Below are positions 9,120 to 16,738 of a stretch of DNA of 64,000 bases, in pieces. The position numbers and the translations under genes were made by a program. The number at the start of each line of letters is the position of its first letter. Position 1 is the stretch's first letter. The stretch spans positions 25,878-89,877 of the forward strand of contig NZ_PXZH01000007.1 in NCBI RefSeq assembly GCF_003950325.1. Direction: 5' to 3'. A model generated the notes under the pieces. That model was not told where the DNA came from and did not search any database. It was given only the letters and a program-made list of their open reading frames with translations. Origin of the DNA: Vagococcus humatus. GTDB taxonomy: Bacteria; Bacillota; Bacilli; Lactobacillales; Vagococcaceae.

Positions 9120-10100
9120 TTAATAAGATTGTAAACTAATTTCTCCTGAAGAGAGAATTTTTTGGCTTTGATCTGCTAATTCTACCACTAACTCTCCTTT
9201 GTCTGTAATTTGAATAGCTTTTCCTTGGTATTTTTTCTGATTTTGGGTAAAACTGACTAAGCGACCTAACACAAAAGAATGTTGTCGGTAAATATCCATG
9301 AAAGGATAAGTATCTAAGTGATTTAAACAGTCATAAAAATGGGTAAGAAACCGAGCAATTAATTCATTTCTAGAGATAGTAGGGGCCTCTTTTGAAAAAA
9401 GTGAGGTGGCTTTTTCTTGTAAATCTACAGGAAACTCTTGTTGTGGAATAGAAAAATTAATTCCTACACCAATAATAATAGTAGAAATTGTTTGGGTTTC
9501 AATGTTAGTAATTGCTTCAGACAAAATACCAGCTATTTTTTTCTCGTTAAGATAAATATCATTGACCCACTTAATATTAGGGTGTTTATCCGTTAAGTCC
9601 TGAATAGCCTTAACTAAGGCAACTGCAGTAATAATGGTATATTGAGGGATATAATCTAGTTCACAGTGAGGATGTAGCATCAGACTAAAATAAATGCCAT
9701 TTCCTTTGTCAGATGCAAAGTATTCTCTTCCAAAGCGGCCTCTTGTTTTGGTTTGATTATTGGCAATTAAGAGGTAATGGTCGGCATTGATAGAATCTGC
9801 TTGTTGTTTTAAGAGTTGATTAGTAGAAGCCACTTCTTCTTTTAGCTCGATTTGAATAGCTTTTTTTAAATCAGGGGATAGAAAATGACTAATAGCAGCG
9901 GCACTTAATGTATTATTTGGCACGTACTGATAGCCTACATTTGGAGTGCTAATAATGTGATGTCCCTCTTTTTTTAACTCTTGGATAGCTTTCCAAATAG
10001 ACGTTCTAGACAGATTCAGTTGTGTAGCAATATGCTCTCCAGAAATTGCTTGTGGATAATCGTTAATTAGTAAGGCTAGTACCTTATCTTTTGTTGTCAT
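9120..10100 (-). CDS. birA: Biotin protein ligase / biotin repressor
   Basis: 326 residues, bifunctional form. An N-terminal winged HTH (residues 1-60, SGEHIATQLNLSRTSIWKAI) precedes the catalytic ligase domain with GRFGREYFASDKGNGIYFS and KWVNDIYLNEKKIAGIL, and a small C-terminal SH3-like domain. It activates biotin to biotinyl-AMP, attaches it to acetyl-CoA carboxylase or pyruvate carboxylase, and in the loaded form represses biotin uptake genes. ATG 10100 is chosen since AAAGGAG lies 8 nt upstream; the longer frame from a GTG has none. No target operon such as bioY is in the window. Confidence 0.95.
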   Translation of the reverse strand: MTTKDKVLALLINDYPQAISGEHIATQLNLSRTSIWKAIQELKKEGHHIISTPNVGYQYVPNNTLSAAAISHFLSPDLKKAIQIELKEEVASTNQLLKQQADSINADHYLLIANNQTKTRGRFGREYFASDKGNGIYFSLMLHPHCELDYIPQYTIITAVALVKAIQDLTDKHPNIKWVNDIYLNEKKIAGILSEAITNIETQTISTIIIGVGINFSIPQQEFPVDLQEKATSLFSKEAPTISRNELIARFLTHFYDCLNHLDTYPFMDIYRQHSFVLGRLVSFTQNQKKYQGKAIQITDKGELVVELADQSQKILSSGEISLQSY

Positions 10101-10227
10101 CAAGAAAACTCCTTTCACTCCCTTTATTTTAACTTAGAAGAACAGTTAAATACTAGACCAAAGACGGATAAATTATGTCCAAAAAAAAGGTATAATAAAA
10201 GAAAGAGATTAATTGGAGGGAACTAAC

Positions 10228-10440
10228 ATGGAGAAAAAACAATATATTTGTGATAAATGTGGCTGTGAGCATTACATATCTGATCAGTTTCAAGCAACAG
10301 GCGGAAATTTTGCTAAAATTTTTGATGTTCAGAATAAAAAGTTTTTAACTATTAGCTGTAAACGATGTGGATTTACAGAATTATACCGAGCTGAAACTGA
10401 GAGCGGTATGAATGTACTGGATTTTTTATTAGGTAATTAA
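10228..10440 (+). CDS. Small zinc-ribbon protein (predicted nucleic-acid binding)
   Basis: 70 residues. Two cysteine pairs, CDKCGC near the N-terminus and CKRCGF near residue 46, form a zinc ribbon. The rest (FTELYRAETESGMNVLDFLLGN) resembles the COG3478-type family found in many Firmicutes, for which no function is established. ATG 10228 follows TTGGAGGGAACTAAC; an in-frame ATG-like start 15 bp earlier overlaps that site. A TATAAT at 10191-10196 with poor -35 is the likely promoter. Monocistronic, ended by a terminator at 10480. Confidence 0.8.
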   Translation: MEKKQYICDKCGCEHYISDQFQATGGNFAKIFDVQNKKFLTISCKRCGFTELYRAETESGMNVLDFLLGN

Positions 10441-10479
10441 CAGAAAGATTAGAAATTAATCTAATTATATTAACGAAAG

Positions 10480-10528
10480 AAACTGATAAGATATTGGAAG
10501 TAGTCCCAACATTTTATCAGTTTTTTTT
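10480..10528 (+). terminator. Intrinsic terminator after the zinc-ribbon gene
   Basis: AAACTGATAA / TTATCAG pairing with an internal loop, then eight T (10521-10528). Confidence 0.8.
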
Positions 10529-10541
10529 GAGTTGATTTTAC

Positions 10542-10570
10542 TTACATCTTTTTTTTAGAATCAGTATAAT
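10542..10570 (+). promoter_or_regulatory. Promoter of the MFS exporter gene
   Basis: TTACAT (10542-10547), 17-bp spacer, perfect TATAAT (10565-10570), 31 bp before the ATG. Confidence 0.6.
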
Positions 10571-10601
10571 AAGTAGAGATTTAAAATTAGGGAGGAATTT
10601 T

Positions 10602-12041
10602 ATGGCAACACATATTGATTTTCAGCAGGACCCAGCAGTTCAGAAGAAACGCTGGCTTATTTTATTTGCAGTGGGTTTATTTACATTTATGGCAACTTTA
10701 GATGGGAGTATTGTTAATATTGCTTTACCCACCATGTCTAAAGAGTTACAAGTCCCAACTAATCAAATTACTTGGGTTGTTTCGATTTACTTAATGACGA
10801 TTTGTACCTGTTTACCTTTATTTGGGAAAATTGGTGACAGTGTGGGAAAAATTAAAATATTTAAGTTAGGAACATTCATTTTTGTGATAGGTTCTTTTTT
10901 GTGTGGCGTTCCTCATTCACTAACAACCTTATTAGTAGGCCGAGTTATTCAAGCTTTAGGGGCTAGTATGACAATGGCTACTAACATTGGGATTATTACT
11001 GAAGTGTTTCCTTTTCATGAAAGAGGACGAGCTTTAGGGTTAATTGGGACCTTTGTGTCACTAGGCTCTATTACTGGACCAGGTATTGGCGGAGTTTTAG
11101 TGGCTAACATGGGTTGGTCTTATATTTTTTGGATTAATGTCCCTGTTGGTTTATTAGCTATGGTATTAGGCAAATATATTTTACCCCAAGACTTTAGTAA
11201 AAGTGGTGTGGCTATTGATTGGCTAGGATTTATCAGTTTTGCTAGTTTTTTACTACCATTTTTTGCCAGTATTTTTTTAGGACAAGAAATCGGGTTTCTT
11301 CAACCTTTGATTTTAGGTTTACTAGCTATAAGCGTACTTAGTTTTGTCTTGTTCTATTACCGAGAAAAAAGGGTGGCTCAACCGTTAATAGACTTTAAAT
11401 TATTTAATAACCAAGTTTTAACAGCTGGGTTAGTTACCGCTATGTTAGTGTTTGCTGCTAACTTTTTTATGAATGTGGTATTGCCGTTCTTTTTACAAAA
11501 TGCTCATGGATATGACGCCTCATTTGCAGGATTACTTATGATGGTATTCCCTTTAGTAATGGTTGTAACAGCTCCTGTCAGTGGTTATTTTACTGATAAA
11601 TATGGTCCTAGAGTGTTAACAATCATTGGCTTAGCTATTATGACTCTTGCTCAACTTTCATTTGCGTTTATTGATTTAAAAACACCGCTTTGGTGGTTTA
11701 TTGTAAGTATTGGTTTACTTGGCTTAGGAAATGGTATTTTTCAGTCACCGAATAATACTATTGTTATGAGTAGTGTATCCTTAGATCAATTAGGGGTTGT
11801 TGGGAGTTTAAATGGTTTATTTAGAAACATTGGTATGGTGATTGGTATTGCTTTATCTACTACCTTACTTTATGGGTCTATGAGCCACCGAGCAGGTTAT
11901 CCTGTTACCACTTATTTGGAAGATCATCCTAATTATTTTATTTATGGGATGCATGTTGTTTATACAGGTGCGTTTATCTTATGTAGTTTGGCTATGTTAT
12001 TAACTATTTACAGTTTTAAGCATAACCGTCATGCTAAATAA
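10602..12041 (+). CDS. MFS drug-efflux transporter, DHA2 family (14 TM)
   Basis: 479 residues, highly hydrophobic, with about 14 predicted membrane helices. Motif D1 (LDGSIVNIALPTM) in helix 1, motif A-like GKIGDSVGKIKIFK after helix 2 and motif C GSITGPGIGG in helix 5 mark an EmrB/QacA-type proton antiporter. Such proteins export hydrophobic or cationic compounds; the substrate cannot be read from sequence. Start ATG 10602 follows AGGGAGGAATTTT. Single gene with its own promoter and terminator; no TetR or MarR regulator is adjacent. Confidence 0.9.
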   Translation: MATHIDFQQDPAVQKKRWLILFAVGLFTFMATLDGSIVNIALPTMSKELQVPTNQITWVVSIYLMTICTCLPLFGKIGDSVGKIKIFKLGTFIFVIGSFLCGVPHSLTTLLVGRVIQALGASMTMATNIGIITEVFPFHERGRALGLIGTFVSLGSITGPGIGGVLVANMGWSYIFWINVPVGLLAMVLGKYILPQDFSKSGVAIDWLGFISFASFLLPFFASIFLGQEIGFLQPLILGLLAISVLSFVLFYYREKRVAQPLIDFKLFNNQVLTAGLVTAMLVFAANFFMNVVLPFFLQNAHGYDASFAGLLMMVFPLVMVVTAPVSGYFTDKYGPRVLTIIGLAIMTLAQLSFAFIDLKTPLWWFIVSIGLLGLGNGIFQSPNNTIVMSSVSLDQLGVVGSLNGLFRNIGMVIGIALSTTLLYGSMSHRAGYPVTTYLEDHPNYFIYGMHVVYTGAFILCSLAMLLTIYSFKHNRHAK

Positions 12042-12093
12042 AAAAAGACACTCAGGCTAATCTTAAATGATTAGCTCCTAAGTGGCTTTTTTT
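12041..12093 (+). terminator. Intrinsic terminator after the MFS gene
   Basis: Imperfect stem AAAAAAG.CACT.AGG.CTAATC against GATTAGC.CCT.AGTG.CTTTTTTT around an ATTTAAG-type loop, starting in the stop codon. Confidence 0.75.
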
Positions 12094-12131
12094 GTATAAT
12101 AAAGGTATAAAATAAAAAAGGATGATGACAA

Positions 12132-12374
12132 ATGAAGGAGCAAGAATTATTAGATCAAGGATACCGCAAATATAGAGGAAAAGAGGTAGATGTTTATTTT
12201 AATTTAAATAAGTGCCAGCATTCTGCTAAATGTACAACAGGTAATCCACAGGTATTTAATTTAGAAAGAAAACCCTGGGTATTACCTGATGCAGACAACA
12301 AAGAAAAAGTTATTCAAACTATCCACACTTGTCCCAGTGGTGCGTTAAAATATATTGAAAAAAGTAAAGAATAA
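12132..12374 (+). CDS. Small divergent 4Fe-4S mono-cluster protein (YjdI-like)
   Basis: 80 residues. Cysteines at CQHSAKC (residues 28-34) and HTCPSGAL near residue 66 fit the divergent single 4Fe-4S domain of YjdI-type proteins (Fer4_19). The C-terminal CPSGAL is the usual cluster-closing motif. Possible role in electron transfer; not established. Start ATG 12132 has AAAAAGGATGATG upstream. In other bacteria this family often sits by a GNAT gene; none is here. The gene ends at the DnaA-box palindrome. Confidence 0.8.
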   Translation: MKEQELLDQGYRKYRGKEVDVYFNLNKCQHSAKCTTGNPQVFNLERKPWVLPDADNKEKVIQTIHTCPSGALKYIEKSKE

Positions 12375-12380
12375 TAGCTG

Positions 12381-12416
12381 AAAATAGTTATCCACATGTG
12401 GATAACTATTTTTTTA
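12381..12416. terminator. Terminator palindrome containing two inverted DnaA boxes
   Basis: A perfect 32-bp palindrome (12381-12412) followed by T. Its centre is TTATCCACA (12388-12396) joined head to head to TGTGGATAA (12397-12405): both are exact matches to the DnaA-box consensus TTATNCACA. The outer arms and T-run make it a plausible bidirectional terminator between the Fe-S gene and the convergent ABC ATPase gene. Confidence 0.8.
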
Positions 12417-13217
12417 CTGTAATAAAAGGGCATCATCCTGTATAGAATGACCACTTTGTTCTTGGAAAAGTGTTAATAAGTCAGCTACTGTTAAATTTTT
12501 CTTCGCTGTTTCATCTAAATCTACTACTATTTTTCCTTGATGTAACATAATGAGTCGTTGTCCATAATTTAAAGCATCTTCCATATTATGAGTAATCATA
12601 AAAGTTGTTAAGTGTTGTTGGTCAATTAATTCTTTGGTTTTATTCATAATTATGTGAGAAGATTTAGGATCAAGAGCAGCAGTATGTTCATCTAATAGGA
12701 GTAATTTAGGCTTGTTTAATGTTGCCATTAAAAGAGTAATAGATTGCCTTTGTCCTCCTGATAATAAGCCGATTTCAGTATCTATTTTTTCTTCTAAACC
12801 CATGTTTAATCCTTTTAATTTTTCGATAAAAAAGGAACGGTTTTTAGCTGTTTTCGCCCTAGATAACGTCCGTTTTTTACCACGACAAGCAGCGATAGCT
12901 AAATTTTCACCTACTGTTAGTCGCACAGCAGTTCCAGCTTTAGGATCTTGAAAGACTCGACTAATAAATTGACTACGTTGTACAACATTTTTTTTAGTAA
13001 TATCTTCTTGATTTAAGAGAATATTTCCAGATGTGACTGGGAAAGTGCCAGCAATACTATTTAATAAGGTAGATTTCCCTGCCCCATTTCCACCAATAAT
13101 GGTGACAAACTCTCCTTCTTTCATCGTTAATTGGATATCTTGAAGGACATGGGTTTCATGAACCGTGTTTAAGTGGAAATAATGATTGACATTATTTAGT
13201 TCTAACAGATTAGCCAT
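12414..13217 (-). CDS. ABC transporter ATP-binding protein (TrpZ-like)
   Basis: 267 residues. Walker A GGNGAGKST, signature LLSGGQRQ, Walker B LLLLDEHTAALDP and switch His in MITHN. The Walker B carries DEH in place of the common DEP, typical of the COG1101 group that partners with COG4120 permeases and COG2984 binding proteins. That transporter set includes the TrpXYZ system of streptococci, so tryptophan or a related aromatic compound is a fair guess but not proven. The start overlaps the permease gene by 8 bp, so translation is likely coupled. Confidence 0.88.
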   Translation of the reverse strand: MANLLELNNVNHYFHLNTVHETHVLQDIQLTMKEGEFVTIIGGNGAGKSTLLNSIAGTFPVTSGNILLNQEDITKKNVVQRSQFISRVFQDPKAGTAVRLTVGENLAIAACRGKKRTLSRAKTAKNRSFFIEKLKGLNMGLEEKIDTEIGLLSGGQRQSITLLMATLNKPKLLLLDEHTAALDPKSSHIIMNKTKELIDQQHLTTFMITHNMEDALNYGQRLIMLHQGKIVVDLDETAKKNLTVADLLTLFQEQSGHSIQDDALLLQ

Positions 13218-14127
13218 GATAAGTCACTCCTTTTTTTAATTTTTTTTCTTGTTGTTGTAAAAGTGGTAAACAGAGACAACCAGCTAAAAATAAAGCTGAG
13301 AAAAACTTATTATCATTAGCTTGAATTGGCAATTCTAAAATAAAGGCCAGAATTAAGCGGTAAACAACAGTGCCTAAAACAATAGTGAATAGCCGAGTGA
13401 GTAAGGGTTTTTGTTTAAATAGAACTTCCGCTACAATAATTGAGGCTAGACCAATGACAATGGTACCTATGCCAGCGTTTAAATCAGAGAATCCTTTTTG
13501 CTGAGTTAAAAGCGCACCGCTTAAAGCAATTAAGCCATTAGCTAACATATAGCCAAGTAATTGTGTACTATTCGTATTGATGCCATTAGCTTGACTCATC
13601 GTTAGATTATCTCCTGTAGCAATAATGGCTAAACCTATTTCAGTTTGGAAAAACAGATATAATAATGGAAGTAGGATCAGCAATAACATTCCTCCTAATA
13701 TAATGATAGAAAGATGGGGCTGTTTAAGTATTTTTTCAAACCATGAGAAAACAGTTGGTTGCTGAATTAAAGATAAAGTAGCACTGTTCGCCATAATTCG
13801 TGAATTAATCGAATATAAACCAGTCATTGTGATGATACCTGCTAATAAAGCAGGTATTTTTAATTTTGTGTGTAACAAACCAGTGATTAAACCCGCTAAC
13901 ATGCCACCTAAAACGGCTAAACTTGTACTAATTACTGGAGAAGCGCCTTGTAAAATCAAGATGGAAACAATTGCCCCACCTAAAGGAAAACTACCTTCTG
14001 TGGTCATATCAGGAATATCTAATAAGCGAAAGGTAATATAAACGCCTACAGCTAAAAATGACCAAAGAAACCCTTGACTAACAGATGAGATAAAAATACT
14101 TGGTAAATGAGTTAAAAAATTAAGCAT
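13210..14127 (-). CDS. ABC transporter permease (TrpY-like)
   Basis: 305 residues, about eight to nine membrane helices, in the branched-chain-amino-acid permease fold group (COG4120). The stretch LLDIPDMTTEGSFPLGGA is the typical first conserved block of this family, and VIGLASIIVAEVLF a second. Middle gene of the transporter operon, 14 bp after the binding-protein gene and overlapping the ATPase gene. AAAGGAAG is a usable ribosome binding site. Confidence 0.88.
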   Translation of the reverse strand: MLNFLTHLPSIFISSVSQGFLWSFLAVGVYITFRLLDIPDMTTEGSFPLGGAIVSILILQGASPVISTSLAVLGGMLAGLITGLLHTKLKIPALLAGIITMTGLYSINSRIMANSATLSLIQQPTVFSWFEKILKQPHLSIIILGGMLLLILLPLLYLFFQTEIGLAIIATGDNLTMSQANGINTNSTQLLGYMLANGLIALSGALLTQQKGFSDLNAGIGTIVIGLASIIVAEVLFKQKPLLTRLFTIVLGTVVYRLILAFILELPIQANDNKFFSALFLAGCLCLPLLQQQEKKLKKGVTYHG

Positions 14128-14141
14128 ATAAAACTTCCTTT

Positions 14142-15113
14142 CTAGTTAACTTGAATAGACTCTAATGGAATATTCAGTTGATTTAATTTGTCATGATTAA
14201 GATATAAAGTCAGGTGGTTAGAAGTTTCTACTGGATAAGTAGCAGGCTGTTTTTTTTGTTTAAGCAGGTTAATCGCCATATCAGCAGTTTGCTGTCCTAA
14301 AGAATAGTAATCGATTCCGTAAGTAGCAGTGCCTCCTTCTTTAGCCATATCAATAGAGCCAGTGACGACAGGGAGTTGGTATTTCTGAGCTACTTGACCA
14401 ACAATAGGCATAGCACTAGCAAAGATATTGTCAGTTGGAATATAAAGTCCATCGACTTTTTTAGCTAAGCTTTCTGTTACTTGTTGCACATCATTGGTAC
14501 TAGTCGCTGTGAGTAAAGAAACTTGGCAATGCTGTTTTTCTAAAAATTGTTTGGCAAGATTAACTTGAATAACAGAGTTTTCCTCTCCAGCATTATAGAG
14601 AATACCTACATGTTTTTTTCCTTGAAGTAATTTTAGAAGTAAGGTTATTTGGTCAGTAATTGGCACCATGTCAGAAGTTCCAGTTAAATTTCCACCAGGA
14701 TGTTGATTGGAGTGAATTAAATGTAAACTAGTTAAATCTGTTACAGCTGTCACTAAAATTGGCAGTTGTTTTGTTTCATTTAAAAGAGAGATAGCAGAGG
14801 GGGTACCGATACCTAGTAGTAAATTTGGCTTATCACGAATTAGTTTTTCGCTCATGTTTTTAAGATTATCCTGATTTCCTTGACCATTTTGAAAGACAAT
14901 ATGAACAGGTTTATCTAGTTGCTGAGTTGTTTCTAACCGGTCTTTAAACCCATGATAAGCTGCATCCAGTGAAGGATGTTGAACTAGTTGTAGTACTCCA
15001 ACAGTGTAATAGTTTTTGGCTTTTTCTTTAGTCAGGTGGGTGGCTAGTCCGATACTAATCATTAAACTAAGGCAACCAAACAGATAAATGAGCCAGCGGT
15101 TTCTTTTTTTCAT
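14142..15113 (-). CDS. ABC transporter substrate-binding protein (TrpX-like)
   Basis: 323 residues of the ABC_sub_bind family (COG2984, PF04392). An N-terminal hydrophobic segment (about residues 6-22) follows KKRNR; no lipobox cysteine is present, so it is anchored or secreted rather than a lipoprotein. YYTVGVLQLVQHPSLDAAY starts the mature domain. Start ATG 15113 follows AAGGAGGAAACAC; a longer frame is not supported. The gene heads the three-gene operon and lies directly behind an attenuator-type terminator and a leader with two short ORFs. Substrate likely an aromatic amino acid by analogy to TrpX; unproven. Confidence 0.85.
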   Translation of the reverse strand: MKKRNRWLIYLFGCLSLMISIGLATHLTKEKAKNYYTVGVLQLVQHPSLDAAYHGFKDRLETTQQLDKPVHIVFQNGQGNQDNLKNMSEKLIRDKPNLLLGIGTPSAISLLNETKQLPILVTAVTDLTSLHLIHSNQHPGGNLTGTSDMVPITDQITLLLKLLQGKKHVGILYNAGEENSVIQVNLAKQFLEKQHCQVSLLTATSTNDVQQVTESLAKKVDGLYIPTDNIFASAMPIVGQVAQKYQLPVVTGSIDMAKEGGTATYGIDYYSLGQQTADMAINLLKQKKQPATYPVETSNHLTLYLNHDKLNQLNIPLESIQVN

Positions 15114-15130
15114 GTGTTTCCTCCTTAAAA

Positions 15131-15172
15131 ATAAAATAAAAAAATCCATTCAGATATTTATCTGAATGGATT
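15131..15172 (-). terminator. Leader terminator (attenuator) before the TrpXYZ-like operon
   Basis: On the minus strand AATCCATTCAGA and TCTGAATGGATT form a near-perfect 12-14 bp stem with a T-rich tail (15131-15144), ending only about 15 nt before the ribosome binding site of the operon's first gene. Because the promoter is about 280 bp upstream and no other start lies between, this must be read through for expression. The octamer CCATTCAG of its first arm is complementary to CTGAATGG at 15234-15241 in the leader, an evident antiterminator arm. Confidence 0.85.
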
Positions 15173-15229
15173 GAATTCTAATAATAAAATAATGATAAAA
15201 TCATACCTGTCTTTTATTTGTTAGAAAGT

Positions 15230-15328
15230 TTAGCCATTCAGAGCAATTGCTATGTGGCAAACAAATCCAACAAAAAATGCTTTAGCCATCATAGATACAA
15301 GGTTAACGTTTGTATCCATGAGTGACAT
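15230..15328 (-). CDS. Leader ORF 2: 32-codon hydrophobic peptide overlapping the antiterminator
   Basis: ATG 15328 (or the in-frame ATG 15319) opens a frame ending TAA at 15230. The peptide has an N-terminal MDTNVNLVS part and a hydrophobic stretch FFVGFVCHIAIAL. Its last sense codons (Leu-Asn-Gly-stop) are the very bases that can pair with the terminator arm, so a ribosome finishing this ORF would cover the antiterminator. There is no good Shine-Dalgarno; both start codons lie in the loop of a stem directly after leader ORF 1, so translation may be by reinitiation. I do not recognise the peptide. Confidence 0.5.
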   Translation of the reverse strand: MSLMDTNVNLVSMMAKAFFVGFVCHIAIALNG

Positions 15329-15339
15329 GTTTACAAACG
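15307..15339 (-). promoter_or_regulatory. Leader stem-loop enclosing the ORF 2 start
   Basis: CGTTTGTA and TACAAACG form a perfect 8-bp stem around a 17-nt loop that itself has CATG / CATG. The stem begins directly after the stop of leader ORF 1, and the loop contains both candidate ATG codons of leader ORF 2. A ribosome on the end of ORF 1 would open it. Confidence 0.6.
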
Positions 15340-15411
15340 CTATCTAAAATAGCTAAAGAAAAATGAGTTATTTATGGGGCGAATATTCTTTAAGTGATGT
15401 AAGATTTTCAT
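15340..15411 (-). CDS. Leader ORF 1: 23-codon peptide with an aromatic-rich end
   Basis: ATG 15411, stop TAG at 15342-15340. GAGGAG lies 8 nt upstream, a good ribosome binding site, about 30 nt after the predicted transcript start. The peptide begins MKILHHLKNIRP and ends FFFSYFR, so six of its last seven residues include four Phe and one Tyr. Such runs are typical of leader peptides that sense aminoacyl-tRNA supply. It is the first ORF of the transporter transcript. The coding assignment rests on the ribosome binding site and context only. Confidence 0.6.
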   Translation of the reverse strand: MKILHHLKNIRPINNSFFFSYFR

Positions 15412-15444
15412 AGCAAAAACTCCTCATTTCTTAATGTTTTTCTC

Positions 15445-15473
15445 ATTATATAAAATATAAAGAAATAAGTCAA
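15445..15473 (-). promoter_or_regulatory. Promoter of the TrpXYZ-like operon
   Basis: On the minus strand TTGACT (15468-15473), 17-bp spacer, TATAAT (15445-15450): near consensus. It gives a leader of about 320 nt before the first transporter gene. Confidence 0.85.
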
Positions 15474-15580
15474 TTTAATTTTCAGATTTTCAGAAAAAAA
15501 GAAACTACCTATTTCTCAAAAAGTTTGGTATTCTTAAGGGGATATTGGTCCGTTAATTTATATTAAGGAGAAGGAGCAAA

Positions 15581-16603
15581 ATGAAAATTACGATTAAAGA
15601 TATTGCGGAAAAAGCAGGTGTTTCCACGACGACTGTTTCCCATATTTTAAATAATAAAGGCAGTCGGTTTAGTGAAGAAACAAGGCAACGTGTACTTAAA
15701 GTAGTAGATGAACTGAACTATCAACCTGATTTTTTTGCTCAAAATATGATCATGAAAAAATCTCGAACAATCGGGATGATTGTTCCAGATGTAACAGATT
15801 TGTTTTTCTCTAAATTAATCGAAGGAGTGGAATCTTATTTTAATTCCTTAGGATACATGATTATTTTATGTAACTCTAAACATGATCCTAAACTTGAAGA
15901 AAAATATTTTCAACAACTGGTTTACCGTTCTGTAGAAGGAATTATTATTGCTACGCCTAATATATTAAGTGAGAAAATCTTGAAAAATGATGATGTGTTA
16001 AGAAGACATATTCCACTTGTTTTGATTGATATGGGTAAAAATCCTCGAGAACAAGGTAAATTATTGGTAGAAGAATATCAAGGGGTTTATTCCGGAGTTA
16101 AGTATTTTATAGAAATGGGCCATCAAAAAATTGCCTTTATTCAAGAAGTTGGTGACTACTATCAATTATCAGAACGAATTACAGGTTATTTGAACTGTCT
16201 AGAAGACTACAATATAGATTATAATCCTCAATTAATTTCAGAAGGACCATTAACTATGCAAGGTGGTTATCAAGCAACGAAACAAGTTATCGAACAAAGT
16301 CAAAAAGATTTTACAGCTATTTTTTGTAGTAATGACCAAATGGCTGTGGGAGCTTACCAAGCTCTTTTAGAAGCTGATTTACGTGTTCCTGATGATGTAT
16401 CAGTTATAGGGTTTGACGGGTTAGAAATTGCTCGGTATATGGCACCGGCTTTAACCACTGTTTACCAGCCAACTTTTGATATTGGTTTTTATGCAGCAAA
16501 ATTTATTTTAGATGCTATAGAAAACCCTAAACAACGCATTCCTAACAAGATTTTTGAGACTAAATTATTGGTAAGAGATAGCGTAAAACGGTTGACTAAT
16601 TAA
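15581..16603 (+). CDS. LacI/GalR-family regulator, probable nucleoside operon repressor
   Basis: 340 residues. N-terminal HTH plus hinge (MKITIKDIAEKAGVSTTTVS, RVLKVVDELNYQPD) and a periplasmic-binding-protein-like effector domain (TIGMIVPDVTDLFFSKLIEG; VSVIGFDGLEIARYMAPALT). RbsR-like overall. It lies just before the nucleoside salvage operon, whose leader holds a LacI-type operator palindrome, so it probably controls that operon; a ribose-type or deoxynucleoside-derived effector is inferred. Start ATG 15581 follows AAGGAGAAGGAGC. An extended -10 TGGTATTCT at 15526-15534 is a possible promoter. Confidence 0.88.
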   Translation: MKITIKDIAEKAGVSTTTVSHILNNKGSRFSEETRQRVLKVVDELNYQPDFFAQNMIMKKSRTIGMIVPDVTDLFFSKLIEGVESYFNSLGYMIILCNSKHDPKLEEKYFQQLVYRSVEGIIIATPNILSEKILKNDDVLRRHIPLVLIDMGKNPREQGKLLVEEYQGVYSGVKYFIEMGHQKIAFIQEVGDYYQLSERITGYLNCLEDYNIDYNPQLISEGPLTMQGGYQATKQVIEQSQKDFTAIFCSNDQMAVGAYQALLEADLRVPDDVSVIGFDGLEIARYMAPALTTVYQPTFDIGFYAAKFILDAIENPKQRIPNKIFETKLLVRDSVKRLTN

Positions 16604-16627
16604 AAAAGAGATGTTATTATCTCTTTT
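16604..16627 (+). terminator. Short terminator after the LacI-type gene
   Basis: AAAAGAGAT / ATCTCTTTT with a 6-nt loop. The T-run is only four bases, so termination may be partial and the nucleoside operon might receive some readthrough. Confidence 0.55.
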
Positions 16628-16640
16628 GTAAGCGATTAAA
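16627..16640 (+). promoter_or_regulatory. cre-like sequence
   Basis: TGTAAGCGATTAAA matches the CcpA site consensus TGNAANCGNNNNCA except for the penultimate base. A second, weaker copy of AAGCGATTA follows at 16642-16651. Catabolite control of a nucleoside operon would be expected, but this is only a sequence resemblance. Confidence 0.4.
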
Positions 16641-16656
16641 GAAAGCGATTACTTTT

Positions 16657-16672
16657 AGTAAAACGCTTTACT
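16657..16672 (+). promoter_or_regulatory. Probable LacI-type operator of the nucleoside operon
   Basis: AGTAAAACGCTTTACT is a 16-bp dyad with one mismatch and the central CG typical of LacI/GalR operators. It lies 33 bp upstream of the TATAAT and between the LacI-type gene and pdp. Confidence 0.65.
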
Positions 16673-16704
16673 AGAAAATATTTTATATTTTCAGTAGATT
16701 TAGT

Positions 16705-16710
16705 TATAAT
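16705..16710 (+). promoter_or_regulatory. -10 box of the nucleoside operon
   Basis: Perfect TATAAT 29 bp before pdp. The -35 position (TTTATA, 16682-16687) is poor. Confidence 0.5.
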
Positions 16711-16738
16711 TAATAACGAACTATAAGGGGATGATCGA

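Noticed and set aside
15150..15450. T-box riboswitch before the TrpX-like gene
   Set aside because: The conserved T-box antiterminator sequence is absent on the minus strand; a peptide-type attenuator explains the region better.
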